Shown here: one piece after another, positions 46,850 to 59,008 of the stretch
How positions within the stretch are numbered: position 1 is the first letter of the stretch
How the letters are laid out: every line of letters begins with the position of its first letter
The notes under the pieces: generated by a model
What the model saw: the letters and a program-made list of their open reading frames with translations, nothing else
Told to the model about the DNA's origin: nothing
Databases searched by the model: none
Assembly (NCBI GenBank): GCA_025267735.1
Contig: CM046294.1
Coordinates: 36,549,222 to 36,613,221 of the forward strand
Direction of reading: 5' to 3'
Source: Mactra quadrangularis
Taxonomy: Eukaryota > Mollusca > Bivalvia > Venerida > Mactridae
DNA length: 64,000 bases
Position numbers and translations under genes: made by a program

Positions 46850-48320
46850 ATTGAATTCATAATTGGAATGGTTGTATTTCAAATTATTATATTTTCATTT
46901 TCTGTTGCCATAGCAGTCAAAGCTCTCAATAGAGAGAATAGCATTTGATCATGTTCTTCATACTGTGCTCATATTACATACCAAATATCATTAATTTTGT
47001 ATACAGTATATTGTAGCAGTAACTGAATCTCATTTTTAGGACTGTATTTACTAATTATGTTGTCATCGCAACCACTCATAAAAAATGATAAAATTAATTT
47101 GATGTAATGTTTGCATACTGATATTTTATAGTTATAAACACTTTTTAAATCATTACTAAACTTAACGAAACTTCTAAGTACTCCGTTTTAAGTATGGTAA
47201 AAAAGCATTTTTTTTCAACAATAATGTCCGATCGCTGACGAAAATGTGTTTTGGACAATACATACCTTGGCTTTTATGGCTTTCACGCTTCTTTATCGAT
47301 GCAAAACCTTGTTTGTCGCGCAAGCGTTGATATGACATGATTTTCTTATTGTTTTGATTGAACAGAAAATTAGTAGTTGTAAGACTTATTCTGCAGGTCT
47401 GGCGAAAGACCTATGGCAATTTTTCGTTCTTGAAGTGACATTCGAGCCATTTCTTGATTTTTGTTATGCATATCAGCAAATTACTATTAACGATCAGACA
47501 TTAATGCTGAAAAATGAAAAATTCTGACAACATTGATATCAGAGTACTTAGAAGTTTCGTTAAGTATATTAATATTTTTGCTAATTAACATAATACATCC
47601 TCCTCTGACAGAATTAAGTAACATGTTTGAATTTCTTAAAAACTGGGATATTTGTTGCCTTAGAAACGAACGAAGCAGTGAGTAACTTAGTCAGTATCAA
47701 TGTATTATTTTTGCGGTTTCAATATCCTTAAGTGGTAAATGTGATAACATTTAGAATCAAATAAATGTTAAAACTATTTATGTTTGAATATCATGAATGT
47801 AGTAAAAATGATAAGGTTTCCATGGCAACTAGAAACTATCTACTAATTTTTTCTCTGACTTTTTCAATTAAAGTTTGGATAACCAAAAATTAAGATCCAG
47901 GCATGTATTTTTAATTTAAACTTCAAACCTCCTAATTCTGAGCAAGATTATGCTATGCAATATATTGTAAACATGTTATTTCTGAGTATAGAATACATTT
48001 TTTGTTTCCATGGTAATGAATAATATAATCAATGATTTCAGAGTGTTGTGTTGTTTCATTTAATATAAGCACATCAACATAATGTTCGAATAAGCTTTCG
48101 TTAGAAATGCAAAAGGACTAGTTTTACAAAAAAATAACAGATTTTCAATTTCTAAAACGTGTTACCATGGCAACCAAATACTAACAACTAAAAAGAAAGT
48201 GATTCCATTATGTGGCTGTGTGTGACTGTAAAACAAACACTTTTGAAAGTCAGTTTTAGGAGAGATCGATATTTTCAAATGATGACATTTATTTGTTCTG
48301 TTGCCATGGTAATATACTTA
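46850..48320. repeat. diverged ~140-190-bp repeat array with conserved X-box-like palindrome
   Basis: Seven copies of a GTTGCCATGGCAAC-like palindrome start at 46904, 47059, 47654, 47816, 48004, 48161 and 48300. Variants include GTTTCCATGGCAAC, GTTACCATGGCAAC and GTTGTCATCGCAAC. Spacing is 139-189 bp once a 406-bp MITE (47160-47565) is subtracted. Sequences between the cores are AT-rich and no longer clearly similar. The core matches the consensus of RFX-binding X-boxes. Whether it is bound or is just the slow-evolving part of a satellite is open. Confidence 0.6.
47160..47565. mobile_element. 406-bp MITE inside the palindrome array
   Basis: A perfect 24-bp inverted repeat beginning ACTTAACGAAACTTCTAAGT marks both ends. 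No ORF. Removing it restores regular spacing of the flanking X-box-like motifs (189 bp instead of 595). Confidence 0.78.
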
Positions 48321-49324
48321 ACAGAATTGTCTTAAAAATGTAAATTCTTGGTAAATTATACATTTCCTATTATATGACATAATTTGAGCCACTTCGGTAA
48401 CAGGGCCAAATTTGGGGGTTAACGCACCTACTCCTTTGTACAAACCATTGTTTATTGTCAACATAGATATACCATTCTATGTCGTATATACTAGGGTCTA
48501 ACGTGTTTGACCATTTAATAGCGCATAAAGACAAAGCTCTAAAGAGCTTGACAATCTTAATCTCCTTTTTCTTAACTAAACAGAACACAACCGAGCAGAA
48601 CTTTTATTAACATTCACAAATTATATAAATTATAACAAAATGTGAGAAGTAAATACATATTCATATACATAGAAATATTATACTTCTTTATGAGAAGGGT
48701 GTATACATTTAAAAAAGAAGGTAAAACGACAGTTAATGTTGATAAAGCAATACGTCATTTTCCATTTAAGGAAAAGGGGATATGATTTAACTTTTACCTA
48801 AGAAAGATAACAAACAGAAAATGAGAGGGGAGATAACATCAAAACATATTAAGATTCGTCTGGATGAAAGCTACGCATGGATTGGTCAATACAAAAGCCA
48901 TTTCAAAGTGACCCTCCTAGCGACCCTTAGAGATCCTGACGACAGCGGTCAATATCTGAATTCGGAGATAGTGATATCACTAGTGCTACATCCTTGATAA
49001 ACATCTAGCGTATTTTCAACACTGTCTACCAATTTTATCTTTCTTCGAATTTATTACAGCCAATACAACAGTGCACCATTTTACAAAGGTTCTTATGAAC
49101 AAAGTTATTGTAAGTTTATTTCATTTTTTTTCAAAGTCAGAAGGATATTTAGCCTAATCATTTATATGATTTCCAAAAGGTGTACAATTATCTGCATGGT
49201 TCAATATTATTTGGAACTTATTTGCCTAAAAAAACGAACGTACTATCAATGTTTGTTGCCTTTGACTTACGATGATTTTTATCGTTATCTTTTTTTTTGG
49301 TGAAAATGCCACTGTATAAAGCTA
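48321..49324. other. intergenic, nothing recognised
   Basis: AT-rich; a 72-codon minus-strand ORF at 48370-48588 shows no motif and is not supported. Confidence 0.5.
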
Positions 49325-49560
49325 GATACACCTGGCTAGCTCAGATGATAGCACGAACGTCCATTGATACAGAGGTCGTGAATTCGATTACGGGCGGGAC
49401 ATACCACCGTGGAGTTTGATCATGGAATGAATTATATGGCAATACTTCTTCCTGTCAGTGATTCTTGATCATTTAGGACAGGTGTCATTCACTGACGGAA
49501 GTACGTGCCTAGTAACTGGTTATTTCACGGCGTCTCAACGCCGTGATATTGTGGTGGGTA
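49325..49560 (+). mobile_element. tRNA-derived SINE
   Basis: The head has A-box CTGGCTAGCTCAGATGATAG and B-box GTGAATTCGATTACG. The body has CTTCCTGTCAGTGATTCTTG and the core CACTGACGGAAGTACGTG. The end is a hairpin CACGGCGT-CTCA-ACGCCGTG. It shares its core with 51975-52160 and 42195-42345. Confidence 0.75.
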
Positions 49561-51974
49561 GATTTTGATAGCAATGGGCAAAAGTCACGTGACATAAATC
49601 CTTTCGATCCTGCCGACAAATTCATTGTTTTTTATTCAGTCATAGTACAGCCAATTTCCGTTATAAGTTACATAGAAAATGCATTTTAGGGGAAAACCAT
49701 GTAAACAATATTTCGATCAACAGTGCAACACACTAAAAATCCGCGTTTTATATCAACATTTCTGCAAATCCTTTCTACTCACATGAAAAGGGGTAGGTAT
49801 TTTTTCCGGACCAACCGGACCAGCGGACCAGTTTAGTACACGGATAAAGTATAAAAAAATATGCGTATCATACTGTGTGTAGATATATAATTGAGATTTG
49901 CCAATATTTTATTTGAAAAGATAAGATTGATAGGGCTTTGGGAAATAGAATTTCATATTTTTTTCCAATGAAAATGTATTAATACTAATAACGAAATTTC
50001 AACTATAAAAAGAATCGTCGATTGCTTCATTACATATTGTTGTAAATATTTCAACTGTTGGAGGCTTAATCATTTGAAAACAAATTTGATTGCATTCAAA
50101 TGTAATATTTTAGTAATACATGCATACCGTTTTGTCCTTTTTAGCGGACTGCATAAATAAAGAAGCCTTATCGTGTAACATTGACTTTTAATTCTTACTC
50201 TTACTGAGTTCTATTCAGGCCCGGATTTACCGGGGGGGCACAGGGGGCACGTGCACCCTACCTGGCCCAACAGATATTGACTCTCATACAAAGAAAAATG
50301 CACTAAATCGGCACCGTCAAAGCAATATCAACTCGACTTTTAGATTAGTTTTAATATGCAATCATCCATCCGAGCTATAAAAAGAGATAATGATCTAAAT
50401 TGAAACATTCAAGCATCTCAGTGTACCCAGATCGGGCCTTATCAAGCGTTCAAATCATTGATCGTGCAAGTGTATGGTCCCTCTTTACAGACACATAGAT
50501 ACCAATTGTTTATTGACTATATTACACATACCTTTTAAAGTATTATTATGACACATCTTTACGTCTTTACCGGTTGCGTTATGTTCGGTTCTTGGAAAGA
50601 AGCTGTTGCGGTTGAAAGGCCTCTTTTTGTACTTTGATTTTTATTTTGCCCGGAGATCAACGATCGCCCCTTATTATACAAGTCACTTTTGGAAACCAAT
50701 AGTCACACAGATTGGAAAGGACAGATCCGCAATGCAAGGAGTACTTGACTTAACAGAAGCAATAAATCATGTAAATAGCTTCTGTTCTGAAAGACTATGT
50801 TTTCCCTTTTGCCGATCTTTTTAAGCGTCAAGCAAATATGAATTACTGGAAATAAATCCAACTGAAACCAAACATCCTGTCGGCATAAAGATGGTGTCTA
50901 GATCCAGACCATTCTCGTACCCATAGGTTATCAAGATTCTTGATGTAACTAGTATCGAGAATCTTACTTGGCTCTGGGAACGAGAATTTTACATATGAAC
51001 AGGAAAACATTTTAAAACAAGTTGCCTTTTTCTTACTGTAAAACCTTAACATGACAATTCAATATAATGCTTTTTGAGTACCTTTAGATTATACTTGATA
51101 ATTTTTTTTTTTTGTTTGCCGTGACAATCACTTTGCTGCATTTCGTAGCAATTTTTTACTTGTCAGCTATTTTTTTATGTAGCTGGATGCCTCCCTGATA
51201 TCGCAAGGGGGAATGTATAAAATGTGAGTCGCGTTTAAGTCCGTAATCTAGGTCAAATGTCAACTTGGTCCATTTATTGCTCATGAGACCATATGCTCTT
51301 TATACTGAAATTTAAAGAAATTCAATTAGTAAAGTGGAGATTTTCTTTGTTGGGAACTCATGTTTTATAATTAAACTTTATTTCTACGGGAATAATTGAG
51401 TGTTTAATTACATGATTACTTCCCTTTTTAGCCTTTTTATCGCGAAAATAGGTGACAATAAAAAATCGTCTACATTAGTTCAACTAGTAGAATACAGTGA
51501 GTGTTTATGATTTAAATCTACTTAAAGTGTGTTTATTGATGCTTCGTGACCTTTTTCGGAGACATTTAATACTCGATAAAGTTAAAATAATGTCAGAGTG
51601 GTGTTAAGGACGAGTGATATAACTTTTTTAAAGAGATTTTTAAATGTGGAAAACTTTTGAAAAGGCAGTTCATTATTCAATTCACGTTGCTAGATGACTT
51701 ACTAAGCCACATAGAGAATGTTTAAAATCTATTTAGTGATAAAAATGTGGTTTATTTTTTAAGTCAAAGATCATCACAGTGCATTTTCTTTTTATTAAAG
51801 CTATGTGATCATTGTGCAATATATTTATTACAAAAAGTAAAGAAAATTTATAATTAAAAAAAAACTTTTAAAATACTTTCAAATTGTTGAAAAGATTTTC
51901 AGTGCGTCTGGTTACGTGATTACGTACTTTTATATATAATGTTTGTCGCGTAAATAGGTAAAGATACAGCTCCT
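49561..51974. other. intergenic; hAT-like end at about 50216
   Basis: CAGGCCCGGATTTACCGGGG at 50216 resembles a hAT terminal repeat; no partner end was found. A 72-codon ORF at 50606-50824 has no recognised motif. Otherwise AT-rich. Confidence 0.4.
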
Positions 51975-52160
51975 AGCTGTTCCTTTGGTAGCACGTTAGT
52001 CTGCTGATCGCGAGTTTTTTTATTTCTATTTCCGGGCAAAGGATACTTTCTTCGAGTTTGTGAAATGATTGCATGTGAATTTCCTTCCTACCACTGATTC
52101 TTAATTATGTCAGTCACTGACGAAAGTACATGCTTAGTAACTGGTAGAGAGCTTAATTAA
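51975..52160 (+). repeat. tRNA-derived SINE, decayed
   Basis: The head CTCCTAGCTGTTCCTTTGGT corresponds to the A-box region of 49325-49560. CTTCCTACCACTGATTCTTA and CAGTCACTGACGAAAGTACA follow in the same order. The B-box is destroyed and the 3' hairpin lost. Confidence 0.65.
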
Positions 52161-52217
52161 GATATTTAGCTTATCTAGGACGGCCGTGAAAGCACCCCGC
52201 AAAGTCTTAAGCAGACT

Positions 52218-53047
52218 ATTCTAGTCTGAAAGCAGACCTCGATGCTTACTTGCCACAGTTCACTGAAGTGACCTATCATTGTCAGTCAATGATTGATTCC
52301 TGGAAGAAATTTGAACGATTGATCAATGATCTAGAAAATAAATATGTTCCATCAAAAATGATAAATGGTAACATAACTACTAAGCCATGGATCACAAAGA
52401 AAATAAAATCTCTCTATCGAAAAAGACATAGGCTATTTACTAAACAGAACGTTCTTGTTTACATAAAGACAAACGACTATACCAACGAGTGTGGAGTATT
52501 ACACAGAAGTTAGAACACCGAGCCTACTGGCAATACATCGAAAACTTGATTGAAGTAGGGGACCCAGACTCAGATCAGCAACCCAACAAGCAAAAGCAGT
52601 TCTGGAGCTACATCAAGTCCCTTGAGAAGGAAAAATGCGGAGTGTCTCCTTTAAAGGACAATGGCAGGCTTTATAGTAAACCTATTGACAAAGCTAAAAT
52701 CCAACAATATAGCTCAGGTTTTTACAAATGAAGACAAAACCAACATACCAAAACCGGAAGGAAATCCATCTCCCAACATGCCTGAAATCCTTGTAACACC
52801 AGAAGGAGTACTGAAACTTCTCCAAAAGCTTAATCCTCTAAAGGCCCCAGGACCAGATATGTTGCCAGCCCGCCTCCTGAAGGATCTGGCACAAGAGTGT
52901 ACCGCATACCTGACCATTATATACAGAAAGTGTCTTGACAGAGGCAAAATACCAGATATATGGAAAACGGCGAATGTTTCTGCCATTACAAGAAAGGAGA
53001 GAGGTACAAGGCCAGCAACTACAGACCGGTCTCCCTTACATGCATTG
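52218..53047 (+). pseudogene. CR1/Jockey-like LINE ORF2, part before the hAT insertion
   Basis: Frames switching through indels code AYLPQFTEVTYHCQSMIDSW, KPWITKKIKSLYRKRHRLF, HRAYWQYIENLIE and LNPLKAPGPDMLPARLLKD. After these come GKIPDIWKTANVSAI and NYRPVSLTCI. This is the linker and first RT blocks of a non-LTR retrotransposon. The reading is cut at 53047 by a hAT-type insertion and resumes at 59009. The endonuclease domain is missing, so the copy is 5'-truncated. Confidence 0.82.
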
Positions 53048-53640
53048 TAGGGATGGGTATCGCCGAAAATTTCGTATTGCGATATATTGCGATATCAAAC
53101 AGCGTATTGCAATACTTATTGCGATATATTGGGAGTTCATAACATAAGCTTTTTTCAGCACCCATGCTTGTATTTGAATGACAATATGAAGATTCAACAC
53201 AATTATACATTGTGAAAGCTTTATTTATCCCAATGCAACATTTAAGACTCAACTTTTGTTTTTAAAATAAGCATTATTACAAATCTTACTTTAAATCGAA
53301 AGTCCATTTGCGACACATTGCTGATAGACTGATAGTGTCAGCATGCCAATTGTTAATTACATATTAAGCATTAACCCATTGTCATATAGAGCTTCCTCTG
53401 ATTTGTCTACTGCCTAAAAATAGGTAAAGCATCCACTGTAGTATACTGTATGCATTGACGTGTACTGGGAAGTGTGCACGTGTTGCAACAAACTTGATCC
53501 CTAATTAGTTTCTTAGTGATTAGAATGATCTGTAGCTATTTATTTATATAATAAAATAAGGACAAAAGATGTTGGAAACAAAATTTCCTATTCCGTCATA
53601 TATTTCTTATACAACTTATTGAAACAATTTACACACTTTA

Positions 53641-53740
53641 AAGGATGTGTTAAAGACATTGCATAATTTCAAAGGATGTGTTAAAGACATTGCATAATTT
53701 CAAAGGATGTGTTAAAGACATTGCAGAATTTCATAGATTC
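53641..53740. repeat. three tandem copies of a 33-bp unit
   Basis: The unit AAGGATGTGTTAAAGACATT-GCATAATTTC-AAA is repeated three times almost exactly. It lies inside the hAT element. Confidence 0.88.
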
Positions 53741-54215
53741 TAATAGATGGCATTAGTTTAAGAGACTATTAGTGCCACTATTTTCATTTATTGTCATATA
53801 ATAAAGTTAAGCTCTAATACATGTTTATATAGATGGACGTCACTAATAAGTCCAAATGGCAGACGCGTAAGCCAGACGATATAATATTACCACAAAATAA
53901 AATCCTTTTTTGCTGTATAAAAAAGTCTCATTTTCAATGTCAAATTACAGTATGACCCAGGCATGTTAGATACCCCAAACCATATGTAGGCTGAAAGATC
54001 TACCTATTCCCCTCAAACAGATTAGTATTAGAAAAAAAGTTACTATACTAATGAGAAAATAAATTTCGATTGAAAGTTCCTACCATGAAAATGACCTGAT
54101 TTTTAACTCTTCACCAGCCGTACAGAGTAATCTCCCCTATTAACCAGTTTTCGGGACTAAACAAACCAGATCCATTGATTTTTTGCATACTTTCATAGGA
54201 AAAACATAGTCAAAG

Positions 54216-54671
54216 ACATGCATACTAATCAATATTAAAAAGCACTACAAATGAGGTACCCATGCACTCTCAAAAAGTAAAAAAGCACCATGTCACGCTT
54301 TCTATTTCCGGTAAATGCTCGCTTACCACGCTTCGGTTACCATTTAGTGGTCATTCGGAACACCTCGAACATTCATTGAAAATTAATCCTTAGTTATTGT
54401 GTGAATGGCCGAGTAATTCCGAGAGTTGATCAGTTGTATCTCACAAAGGGTACGGAAATACCCGATGTTTTACGCTTGCCCATATTTGACTTACGATTAT
54501 TTTTATCTTACGTTCGCCACTGGATAGTCCAGCTAGCATATTAAACAGAAAACCAGAGAGGCCTGGGTTGATTCCCTTACCAAGTTTATGGTGACATGGT
54601 GCTTTTTTACTTTTTGAGAGTGCATGGGTACCTCATTTGTAGTGCTTTTTAATATTGATTAGTATGCATGT
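54216..54671. mobile_element. 456-bp TIR element nested in the hAT
   Basis: Inverted ends about 82 bp long (ACATGCATACTAATCAATAT, continuing with GAGGTACCCATGCACTC) match almost perfectly at both sides. No ORF inside. A LINE fragment follows directly on the right. Confidence 0.82.
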
Positions 54672-55222
54672 ACAATTATTTACGTATCAAAAGTATAAGA
54701 AAATATCTGGATAAAGATGCAACGGAAACACTAGTTCTATCTTTGGTCATGTCCCACATCGATTACTGCAATCTGATCTTGTATGGAATTTCAAAATGTG
54801 ATCTTAGCAAATTTCAGCGAATTCAAAACATGTGTGCAAAACTGGTATTAAGGCTAAAAAAATCTGACAGTTCAAAAGATGCTTTGTATTCACTGCACTG
54901 GTTACCAGTCAAAGCAAGAATCAACTTTAAAATATGTACTTTCATGTACAACTGTTTTACTGAAACTGCACCTGGATATCTGACTGAAATTCTGAGAAAG
55001 CCTTTACAAAGCAGATCTGGTCTTAGATCTGCAAAATCCAAAGACCTGAATTTTTTGGTTCCAACAAATAAGAAAAAAACATTCAGTGACAGAAGCTTTA
55101 GTACTGTTGGTCCCATGCTATGGAATAAGCTATCAGATGATATCAAATTATCACCTACTTTGGATGTTTTCAAAAAACGATTGAAAACTCACTATTTCTC
55201 TACTTTTTATGATCTATTCTAG
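54668..55222 (+). pseudogene. LINE RT C-terminal fragment (CR1/L2-like)
   Basis: An open 184-codon frame codes LRIKSIRKYLDKDATETL, SHIDYCNLILYG, LHWLPVKARINFKICTF and LWNKLSDDIKLSPTLDVFKK. This is the typical C-terminal end of CR1/L2-group ORF2, after the palm domain. The frame is intact but 5'-truncated at the TIR element, so it has no catalytic core. The formal ATG lies in the TIR and is chance. Confidence 0.85.
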
Positions 55223-55845
55223 AATTGACATGGTTAGTAAATGTCTCACCTTACAATTACGGTAAACATACTAAGTGATTGAGTGAGTGCATTATGACGT
55301 GAGAATGAGGATTGCCTCGCTCTCTGTCATTTTCTACCTTGTTTCACAAGACTGCAATGACAACCTAAATAAATTGTCCCTTTAAAGGTGATGTTTCGAC
55401 ACCTTTGGGGATGTATTAAGGGCCCTTTAAAGGTGATGTTTCGACACCTTTAGGGAAATGTCTGGTTAACAGTGGCGTTATGTTACACTGTTCAGGACAT
55501 GTCCGGTTAACAGTAGCATCATGTTATACTGTTCAGGACACCAACTTTTAATATGAAATAAAAAAAATTGTAAAATTAGTGATAAAAATGTAAAATTAAG
55601 TAGGATCATGAACTTTGAATGATGTAGATATAATAAAACACGTACACTTGCACACTATATTACATCATGTGTGATAAATTTTATTTTGTTTTGTGTTATT
55701 GTATATACATTACGTATTTATGGTGGAGGGTTTTTACTTATTAATTTTTTATAATCTATATTTTTGTACAACGCCATTGAATATGTTATATAGAAATAGG
55801 CGTTTAATCAAATGAAAAAGTTTAAGTTTAAGTTTTAAGTATTGA
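55223..55845 (+). other. 3' UTR of the CR1/L2-like fragment with two tandem duplications
   Basis: CCTTTAAAGGTGATGTTTCG is repeated with a period of about 55 bp (55379 and 55427). GGTTAACAGT...ATGTTA-ACTGTTCAGGACA is repeated with a period of about 51 bp (55463 and 55514). The end carries AAGTTTAAGTTTAAG, like CR1/L2 terminal microsatellites. Confidence 0.65.
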
Positions 55846-56863
55846 AAAATGTTACAACAATAGCAAAGTTAAAAGATGTAAACCAAATCTTTCTTAAAAT
55901 TACACCAAAGGGACAAATACTTCCCTGACTGGAATAGTAAATGAATTATGATAAGCCTAAGAGCTATTGTAGTGTTATTTAGCTATACTTTTAAAGATGA
56001 ATCAACGTCGTAAAACATGCACAGGTACATTTAAACAACGAACCAACTGCCTTAAAACTCTCGAATCGCAAAAACTAATGATTTTACAATAATTTCATCT
56101 TAATTATTCAGATAAGTTTATAAGTATAATAAAATCATATATTATTTGAATACATTAATCTAATCTGTTGAGAATATTTAATGAATTCAACTCGTTTGTG
56201 CCCGTTTTAATCGTCATCTATAGCGTGTCTTCTTTTAATTTTGGTTTTGTACAAAAACCAGACAAATCGGAACGGAACGGAAGAATGTACGCATTATAAA
56301 AAGCTTGGATTTATTTCAATAAGATTCAAAACCACAGATGTAAAATTATTTTTATAAGGTATGTATTATCTAAAGTTTATTGAAATAACGAGAATAATAG
56401 ACGATTTCAATAACATGTTTGAGCCTAACTTTTCACTATCTTTTGTTTGGGTGTATTTTGAAAAGCGATATGTAGTTAAACGAATATACAGTGATTTTTT
56501 TCTCTTTTTTATTTCTTTGTGTAAAAGTAGTTTAAGCATTTGAATACATCTAGGCTCATGTGAAAAGAAATTTATTTCATGCTTGATGAAAGACGTAAAT
56601 ATATATTATTAAATTTGCGAGTTTCCTGTTTGTGGAAGAAACTGCGCAGCTTTGAATAAATTTGTTGTTTGTCGCTGGAGCACCTTTATACAGGCATATC
56701 AAGTTGACAATTCTTTTTTGACAAAGCCTCTTGATATTTGCAAAAACTGCCAAAAATCAACAAAAATATTGGGTTTTTTTGTGTCTAAAAATAGTTTTAG
56801 ATAAAACTAAAAATAGACCAAACTCCCCGCAGCGGTTATTTCCCTTTATTGTCATAACCTAAA
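55846..56863. other. interior of hAT; possible Helitron body
   Basis: AT-rich sequence left of the Helitron 3' end at 56891. The Helitron 5' end (A|TC) could not be located, so its extent is unknown. No Rep/helicase frame. Confidence 0.35.
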
Positions 56864-56891
56864 GCCCGTGCTTGCACGGGCACCCATCTAG
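56864..56891 (+). mobile_element. Helitron 3' terminus
   Basis: The hairpin GCCCGTGC-TT-GCACGGGC is followed by ACCCAT and CTAG, with T as the next base. Hairpin, short spacer, CTRR end and insertion before T are the textbook Helitron 3' end. Confidence 0.7.
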
Positions 56892-58900
56892 TGATAATAT
56901 AAAGATTTTCGTTTATATTTTAAAAAAGGTTTGATCAGGGACCGAGCCAATGGTGAAAAAATTAGATTAACCTGTTATAAAGCCATAATAATGACCGTTT
57001 TTTTAACTCAGAGATTCATTGTTTTATATATATTGCCGTCTAAAAGCTCGTTGTCAAATTGGATACATTTTAAACTTGCGTGTTCTTCGTATCGCTTCGT
57101 GGCAATTTCTTATGAAGCGGTCTGCTACGAAGTACTAAATTGAATCGCTAGCTAGCAATACGTAGCAATTTTTCTTCTTGCTCGTCTTTTAAAATGGCTG
57201 CACCCCAACGTGAACAGGTTTCTTTTTCAATAAATCTGCATTTAATGCACATATTTTGTCGGAGCAGTTAAAGTTGATAAACGTGGTCACAGATTGTTGA
57301 TTATATTTTTCATTTGTTACAATTTAGAACTTTTGTTTGTGGAAGTCACCAACTTGAATTTGAATGCTTTACGTAAACCCCTTTGCGCGTTGTGTAGAAT
57401 TTGTGTACACGCTACGAAAAGTGCATTTCAAAAAGCGTTACGTGGCGACTTTCTTTAGGAACGGGCACCTTGTTCGTCAAAGCGCAGTATGAGACTGTCC
57501 AGACTAAATGAACGTACTTGCTTATTATTAAAACGCCGAAGTGATCCAAGTACGAGAAAACAAAACGAATCTACTCACAAAGTTGTGACGTAACCAATAA
57601 TTGTACCCAATTATTCGACACAAAGTCAATTATATTTTATTACTTTTGTACAACAAGGCCATACTAAATTTATTCTTTGTTTTGCGATTGGTCAAAATGT
57701 TTTAACAGTGTAACCAAGCAAAAGAAAACAACAAAAAAGTGAGTGAAAAACTAAACAAAACAAAACATGACATAACTAACAAATTAATTTTGTAATTATC
57801 TATATACGTAATACGGGACCATATGCAGTTATTTCCCCTTGTATACTCTTCAAATATGTAGGTCCAATTAGTTTGATTACTCAGATTTTACCCTTACTTT
57901 GCAATGTCAATCTGCCAGAATTAATCTTAAGTAACTTTTTTTGTAAATCATTTAATTTGTTTGAAATTCAAGTTAAGTATTTTTAGGGAAAGATTTATCT
58001 TAATGTCTTTACTTTTGTTAATATCGTATTCAACAAGAAAGATATTGGACAAAATATTTTGTTATCCTTACATAGGTATTCAATGATAAAATCTGAGGAA
58101 TCCAACTGTAAGGACCTACTTACTAATTGGATTGCTTCAGATTTTATCAGGAAAAGATAACTGACAAAAGTCCCTAATTAACTTGTTAGTTATGTTATAA
58201 GCTCTTGGCAGAATTATTCTACAAGCAAAACATAAAATTAAAATCTGTATAGCCTAAACGTTCAAGTCATTTTTAAATGATAACCCTTCAAATTCAATTT
58301 AAATAATGCCATTCAAATGTCTTCTTTTGTCCCAGAGTGTTTGGAGATGTTAAGCTTTATAGAAACGCTTTAAAAATCGCAAAAGGTTTAGAAAATGTTC
58401 AGGCGACATCAAAAGACAGCAATAGAGCGTTTATTTATTCGGGAACTCGATTATGTATGTCCCATTGTCTAATATTTGGAGAACATTTTTCTATTAATTC
58501 AGATACGAATTTATCTATGATACCCTTTCTCTATTGAGCATTAGATATAGAGGGAAAATGCGGTCAACAATTTAAAGGATAAGAGTAATAATGCGGACGC
58601 GTACAAAATAAGAAAAGGTTAAGATTGAAATAAAATATTAATGATGCCAACTAAATTTTACGAAAACATTTATTCTTTTCGACGAATGTCAAATAATAAA
58701 AATGTTCATCAGTTCCAACACCTCTTCTCAATGTCAAACTAACGTCGTCACAGGTAGATATGTGATATGTCAATACTTTATTCTAGTACTTTACGCTAAA
58801 ATAGATTAAAGAAACAACAGAAATGTTATAGATTCTGGTCAAATTCGGCCACAAATAATGCAAAACAGGTTCGAGTATGCAATTTTAGTCTATAAGATTA
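56892..58900. other. interior of the hAT element, little recognised
   Basis: No convincing protein frame. An imperfect inverted pair around 57860-57900 and 58085-58135 (both with TAGGTCC and CTCAGATTTTA) may mark another small element. Confidence 0.4.
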
Positions 58901-59008
58901 AGATAAAACTATCGCGATATTTTGCGGGACCGTACCGGTACGTATTGTGTTTGAGACGCATTGCGATATACCGGTATACCGGTATTATCGCGCATCCCTA
59001 ATGCATTG

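Larger units (their letters stand above)
53048..59000. mobile_element. 5.95-kb hAT-type element inserted in the LINE
   Basis: The left end is TAGGGATGGGTATCGCC and the right end, inverted, TAGGGATGCGCGATAATACC. An exact 8-bp duplication of LINE sequence, ATGCATTG, flanks it at 53040-53047 and 59001-59008. Both ends carry many ATTGCGATAT-type subterminal repeats. TIR form, subterminal repeats and 8-bp duplication are typical of hAT. No hAT transposase frame survives; the interior holds other repeats. It is probably a non-autonomous or hollowed-out copy. Confidence 0.88.

Noticed and set aside
52714..55173. Minus-strand ORFs 52714-52986 and 54823-55173
   Set aside because: Antisense shadows of LINE ORF2 fragments.
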